Translations under genes and position numbers: made by a program | The notes under the pieces: generated by a model | Seen by the model: only the letters and a program-made list of their open reading frames with translations | What the model was told of the DNA's origin: nothing | The model's database searches: none | NCBI GenBank assembly: GCA_017472375.1 | Contig: JAFUQL010000164.1 | Coordinates: 1-8,287 of the forward strand | Length of the DNA: 8,287 nt | DNA from: Oscillospiraceae bacterium | GTDB taxonomy: Bacteria; Bacillota; Clostridia; Oscillospirales; Ruminococcaceae | Direction of reading: 5' to 3' | In this document: positions 4,906 to 8,287 of the stretch, one piece after another | Layout: each line of letters opens with the position of its first letter | Numbering within the stretch: the stretch's first letter is position 1

Positions 4906-6368
4906 ACACGGCTGGCTTCATCGAATATCTCAACAAACAGCGGGGGATGCGCATCCCCGTCGGATACTATGCCCGCATCGCTCTCTGGCGGGACTGGTGG
5001 GAGGGCTACCACGAGGAGTTCCACAAGTACCGGGTGCAGGGGGCGGACGGCGCGCTGCGGGGCCGGGAGATGTACTCCATGCGCATGGCAAAGCGGGTCT
5101 GCGAGAGCTGGGCTGACCTGTTGCTGAACGAACAGACCCTGCTGGAGCTGGACGATGCCGCCTCGCAGGAGTGGTTCTGCGGCAAGGACAACGAGGGCGG
5201 CATTCTGGCCGAGCTGGACTTCTGGGACGGTGCGAACCGCCTTGTGGAGCTGGCGTTCCGCAGCGGCACCGGCGCCTTTGTCCTGCGGCTGGAAGGGCTG
5301 CGACTGGAGGGCGGCGAGGTGCTGCGCAGTCCGGCGGCGAAGATCCGCGTGGAGTACCTGCCCGCCGAGTGCATCCTGCCCATCACGGTGCGGCATGGCG
5401 TGGTGCAGGATGCGGCCTTCGTGTCCGAGGTCATGCTGCAGGGCGTGCCCTGCGTGTATCTTGAGACCCACCGCCTTGAGGGCGAGGGGTACGTCATCAC
5501 CAACGAGTTTTTCCGGGAGACGGAGGACGGCTTTGCGCCCTTTGCCTGCCCGTCGGGGGTGATCGAGACCATCCACACCCACAGCAACGTGCCCTGGTTC
5601 GGCATCCTGCGGCCCAATACGGTGGTGAACCTGCCCGCGGCGGAACAGCTCCCGGGCATGGGCATGGCGGTGTTCGCCAACGCCATCGACCAGCTCAAGG
5701 CCTGCGACATGGCCTATAACAACTTCGTGCGGGACTTCTATCTGGGCGGCAAGAAGGTTTTCTACTCCAAGTCCCTGATCCGCTACGACAAGGACGGCCT
5801 GCCCATCGCGCCGGACGACATCAGCCAGCAGCTCTTTGTGCAGCTGGGGGATGGCAGCGCGCTGGAGGAGAGCCGCAAGCCCATCGAGGAGTACAACCCC
5901 AGCCTGCGGGTGGAGGAGAACAAGAACGGCATTCAGGCCGCGCTGGACTACCTCTCCTTCGCCTGCGGTCTGGGCACCCGGCATTTCCGTTTTGACAGCG
6001 GCACCGGGCAGGTGACCGCCACCCAGTACGCCGGCGAGCGGCAGGACATGAGGCAGAGCGCCAACAAGCACCAGATCAGCATCAAGGCCGGTCTGACCGA
6101 CATCGTGCGGGCCATCCTGTGGGTGGGCAAGAACATCCTGGGCGCACCCGTGGCCCCGGATTGCCGGATCAAGGTGCAGTTCGATGACAGCTACATCAGC
6201 GACAGCGCCAGCGAGCGGGAGACCGACCGGCAGGACGTGCGGGACAGCCTGATGGCCGACTGGGAGTACCGCGTGAAGTGGTACGGCGAGGACGAGGAGA
6301 CCGCGCGGCGCGCCTGCGCCACCATGCAGAGCCCGTCGGACGATGCGCTGATGGGCTTTGAGGTGTAA
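4902..6368 (+). CDS. Phage portal protein, SPP1 gp6 type
   Basis: This 488-residue protein forms the dodecameric ring at the capsid vertex through which DNA is packaged and ejected. The opening (WRDWWEGYHEEFHKYR, about residues 28-44, then MYSMRMAKRVCESWADLLLNE) is the N-terminal portal pattern of the SPP1/phage_prot_Gp6 family. NAIDQLKACDMAYNNFVRDF at about 260-280 and SGTGQVTATQYAGERQDM at about 364-382 are the other family landmarks; the latter lies next to the tunnel and stem helices. The C-terminus is acidic (GEDEETARRA). Length is within the family range. It starts in the ATGA overlap with TerL and ends two bases before the minor capsid gene, the standard terminase-portal-minor capsid order. 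Confidence 0.92.
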   Translation: MNTAGFIEYLNKQRGMRIPVGYYARIALWRDWWEGYHEEFHKYRVQGADGALRGREMYSMRMAKRVCESWADLLLNEQTLLELDDAASQEWFCGKDNEGGILAELDFWDGANRLVELAFRSGTGAFVLRLEGLRLEGGEVLRSPAAKIRVEYLPAECILPITVRHGVVQDAAFVSEVMLQGVPCVYLETHRLEGEGYVITNEFFRETEDGFAPFACPSGVIETIHTHSNVPWFGILRPNTVVNLPAAEQLPGMGMAVFANAIDQLKACDMAYNNFVRDFYLGGKKVFYSKSLIRYDKDGLPIAPDDISQQLFVQLGDGSALEESRKPIEEYNPSLRVEENKNGIQAALDYLSFACGLGTRHFRFDSGTGQVTATQYAGERQDMRQSANKHQISIKAGLTDIVRAILWVGKNILGAPVAPDCRIKVQFDDSYISDSASERETDRQDVRDSLMADWEYRVKWYGEDEETARRACATMQSPSDDALMGFEV

Positions 6369-6370
6369 CG

Positions 6371-8002
6371 ATGCTCACGCCGGGCTATCTGGCCGGGCTG
6401 CCTGCGCCTATGGTGGAGCTGTACAGCCAGCTTGAGAGCGACATCGTCTGCGACATGGCCCGCCGTATCTCCAAAATGGGGGCCGTGACCGAGACCGCGA
6501 ACTATCAGGCGTGGCGGCTGGAGCAGCTTGCGGGTTTCCAGAAGTCCACCCAGAAGAAACTTGCCCGGATGACCGGCAAGACCGAGCGGCAGCTTCGGGC
6601 GATGTTCCGCCAAGCCGCGCGGGATGCGGTGGCGGCCGACAGCGTGATCTACGAGGCGGCCGGGCTCAGCCCGAAGCCGCCCTCCAAAAATGCGGCGCTG
6701 AACCAGATCGTGCAGGCCTGCGAAAAGCAGACGCTGGGCGTGTTTGAGAACCTGACCAGAACCACCGCGAACACAGCCACGCGCCAGTTTGAGCGGGCGC
6801 TGGACCGGGCGGCCTTGCAGATCGGCAGCGGCGCGTTCGACTACCGGACGGCCATCCGGCGGGCGGTGAAGGATCTGAGCGGACAGGGCATCGAGACCAT
6901 CGTCTACTCGAAGGGCGGCAGGGTGACCCAGCGGGCGCACCTTGACGTGGCAGTACGGCGGGCGGTGCTGACCGGCGTCAACCAGATGGCGGCGCAGGTC
7001 TCTCTCGCCAACGCCCAGCTGCTGGGCTGTGATCTGGTGGAGACCACCGCCCATCAGGGCGCGCGGCCTGAACACACCGAGTGGCAGGGGAAGATCTTCT
7101 CCATCTCCGGCCGGCACCCGAAGTATCCGCAGCTCGCCAAGGCCACCGGCTACGGCACCGGCGACGGTCTGTGCGGCTGGAACTGCCGCCACAGCTTTTA
7201 CCCCTACTTCGAAGGGCTTTCGGAGCCTGCATACACCAAAGAAAGCCTTGATGACATGGCTGCGGCCACGGTGTTTTACAACGGCGAAGAGCTGACCCAG
7301 TACGACGCCAGCCAGAGGCAGCGGGCCATCGAGCGGAACATCCGCCGGTGGAAGCGGGAGTATCTGGCCATGGAAGCGGCCGGGGAAGACACCACTGAAG
7401 CCGCCCTGAAGCTGAAGAAGTGGCGGGCGGTGCAGGCGGCTTTCTGCCGGCAGACCGGGCTGCGGGTGGATGGGTTCCGAGGGCAGGTCGTGGGCTTCGG
7501 GAGGAGTCAGGCAAGCAAGGCGACGTGGGCGGCGAAAAAAATCTCGCTCAATCCGGAAAATCATGCTACAATAAAAGCGATAACTGGAGGACGGATTACT
7601 AACCCCTCCGGAAAAGCCGCAAACGAACACGCCGAAAGATATTATGGCCTTGTTCGTTCAATGAAAACGGATGCTGCCCTCATTGCCAAGAACACCGGCT
7701 ACACAGAAGCTCAAATCACAGCAATCAAGAAGTATTTGTTTATCGATAAGCACGATCTTGGCGATCCAGAGCCCCGGCGCTTTGATGCTGATTTTGCCAT
7801 CGCGCAATCTTGGCAGCGCCTTATGGCCGGAACTCCTGAATTACACGATCTGACTTTGCTAAAACATGAAATTCTGGAGCGGCAGCTTATGGATGGCGGT
7901 ATGTCGCAGAATGATGCGCATATCTTGGCAAGTGCTTCGCACAATTATTCGAAGGAGGCGGATGAATATTATGGTTCGCTTAAAAAACATCGTAATAAAT
8001 GA
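6371..8002 (+). CDS. Phage minor capsid protein 2 with C-terminal polymorphic toxin-like domain
   Basis: The protein has 543 residues. Residues 1 to about 385 form a Phage_min_cap2 (MuF-like) protein. The N-terminal helices run to about 215. ETTAHQGARPEHTEWQG (224-240) and YGTGDGLCGWNCRHSFYPYF (261-280) are the family signature. QRAIERNIRRWKREYLAME and FCRQTGLRVDGFRGQVVGFG close the usual protein. Such proteins sit at the portal in few copies and can be ejected with DNA. Residues about 388-543 are extra: an alpha-helical domain with HAERYYGLVRSM (420-431), IKKYLFIDKHDLG, FDADFAIAQSWQRLM (471-485), LLKHEILERQLM (496-507) and AHILASASHNYS (516-527). I recall this domain at the ends of other Firmicutes phage head proteins and toxins, but know no activity for it. 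The DNA changes from about 65% to about 45% GC near 7540. MuF-family proteins with C-terminal toxins are known from temperate phages; toxicity here is inferred. Confidence 0.88.
   Translation: MLTPGYLAGLPAPMVELYSQLESDIVCDMARRISKMGAVTETANYQAWRLEQLAGFQKSTQKKLARMTGKTERQLRAMFRQAARDAVAADSVIYEAAGLSPKPPSKNAALNQIVQACEKQTLGVFENLTRTTANTATRQFERALDRAALQIGSGAFDYRTAIRRAVKDLSGQGIETIVYSKGGRVTQRAHLDVAVRRAVLTGVNQMAAQVSLANAQLLGCDLVETTAHQGARPEHTEWQGKIFSISGRHPKYPQLAKATGYGTGDGLCGWNCRHSFYPYFEGLSEPAYTKESLDDMAAATVFYNGEELTQYDASQRQRAIERNIRRWKREYLAMEAAGEDTTEAALKLKKWRAVQAAFCRQTGLRVDGFRGQVVGFGRSQASKATWAAKKISLNPENHATIKAITGGRITNPSGKAANEHAERYYGLVRSMKTDAALIAKNTGYTEAQITAIKKYLFIDKHDLGDPEPRRFDADFAIAQSWQRLMAGTPELHDLTLLKHEILERQLMDGGMSQNDAHILASASHNYSKEADEYYGSLKKHRNK
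7951..7958 (+). promoter_or_regulatory. Ribosome binding site for the immunity-like gene, inside the toxin ORF
   Basis: GAAGGAGG within the last 50 bases of the minor capsid gene is a near-perfect anti-SD match. It lies 3 bases before ATG 7962 and 12 before ATG 7971, both in the same frame, so neither spacing is ideal and either start may be used. Confidence 0.65.
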
Positions 8003-8204
8003 CGGAATCGCATCGGCTGACTTCTTCCCAGAGGATAGTGATGTTGGTGGTCATCTCGTTGTTGATTTAGGCAGCAGAGACATCGTAGCGCTTGACAATG
8101 CTTCTGGTTTTGGCTTGACTTACTCAAATCATGCTGCACTTCAGCTTATCAGAATGGCGCGAACGAACGATCACCGAACCGAATGTGTGAGCATTTGGTA
8201 TTAA
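7962..8204 (+). CDS. Putative immunity protein for the minor-capsid toxin domain
   Basis: The product has 80 residues from ATG 7962, or 77 from ATG 7971, where the family-like sequence MVRLKNIVINDGIASADFFPEDS begins. It has a beta-rich look: IASADFFPED, GGHLVVDLGSRDIVALDNASGFG, YSNHAALQLIRMA and the end CVSIWY. I recall small proteins of this shape (K/R-N-I ... ADFxPE ... VDL ... Y-x-x-HA ... WY) directly downstream of phage head proteins with toxin-like tails; this is memory, not a search result. It starts inside the upstream gene (32-41 bases of overlap, different frame) and shares its low GC (47% in one counted line). A terminator begins in its stop codon. Small size, overlap, shared composition and position are what a cognate immunity gene would show. 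It should act in the cytoplasm by binding the toxin domain; the function is inferred. Confidence 0.7.
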   Translation: MNIMVRLKNIVINDGIASADFFPEDSDVGGHLVVDLGSRDIVALDNASGFGLTYSNHAALQLIRMARTNDHRTECVSIWY

Positions 8205-8236
8205 CCACCCCGCTTTCACAGCGCCGGTGGTTTTTT
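8203..8236 (+). terminator. Rho-independent terminator after the immunity-like gene
   Basis: AACCACC (8203-8209) pairs with GGTGGTT (8226-8232), and CGCT (8211-8214) pairs with AGCG (8220-8223) around TTCAC. The run of six T's starts at 8231. The stem overlaps the TAA stop codon. The stem has good length and GC content and is the strongest terminator in the right half. Confidence 0.85.
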
Positions 8237-8287
8237 GTTGCCCAAAAGCTCAACCGGCCACGCGGAAACTCAACTCAAATTGCGGTA

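Noticed and set aside
4866..6071. 401-codon open frame on the minus strand
   Set aside because: It is antisense to the portal gene, with His/Gln/Val-rich low-information sequence and no family pattern.
7568..7590. TACAAT as a -10 box for an internal promoter of the immunity-like gene
   Set aside because: No acceptable -35 sequence about 17 bases upstream, and it is nearly 400 bases before the start codon.
6191..7630. 479-codon open frame on the minus strand
   Set aside because: It is antisense to the minor capsid gene. The open frame ends close to the composition break, as expected for a GC-driven artefact.
7865..7885. HExxE (H499-E500-x-x-E503) in the toxin-like domain as a zinc protease site
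   Set aside because: It is not HExxH, and no third ligand pattern of a known metalloprotease family was found; too little to claim an enzyme class.
8237..8287. A further gene start after the last terminator
   Set aside because: Only about 50 bases remain and no start codon with a ribosome binding site is visible.

Overview
This window looks like the middle of a temperate siphophage or prophage from a GC-rich member of the Clostridia. The strong AGGAGG-type ribosome binding sites, the DnaD-type replisome organizer, the RecU-like resolvase, the YopX protein and the PBSX/SPP1-style packaging and portal genes all point to a Firmicutes host. The high GC (about 65% in lines counted by hand in the head genes) suits gut Oscillospiraceae such as Faecalibacterium; that assignment is inference. 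All genes recognised are on the + strand. No integrase, repressor, CRISPR array or insertion sequence is visible.

The left part (1-2644) is the end of the early/replication module. It holds the 3' part of a DnaD-domain replisome organizer, a RecU-like Holliday junction resolvase, a Cys-rich small protein, a 61-residue unknown, a YopX-family protein, a 49-residue membrane miniprotein and a sigma-region-4-like regulator of the ArpU/RinA/DUF1492 kind. From the resolvase to the miniprotein the genes overlap by 8 to 23 bases, so translation is probably coupled. The regulator is placed where a late-gene activator normally sits.

The centre (2645-3229) is about 585 bases without a convincing gene, but dense in hairpins. 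It contains two terminator-like hairpins (2853-2886 and 3089-3119), a 65-base tRNA-like fold ending in ACCA (2889-2953), and a pyrimidine-rich island that could mark a cos or packaging site. It separates the regulator from the packaging genes.

The right part (3230-8287) is the packaging and head module: putative small terminase, large terminase, SPP1-type portal and phage minor capsid protein 2. These genes overlap by 4 bases or are 2 bases apart. The minor capsid protein carries an extra C-terminal domain of about 155 residues, encoded in DNA of distinctly lower GC (about 45%). A small reading frame that starts inside its 3' end, is also AT-richer, and is followed at once by a strong terminator, is the likely immunity gene. 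The most interesting reading is that the phage carries a capsid-linked polymorphic toxin with its cognate immunity protein as an exchangeable cassette inside the head operon.
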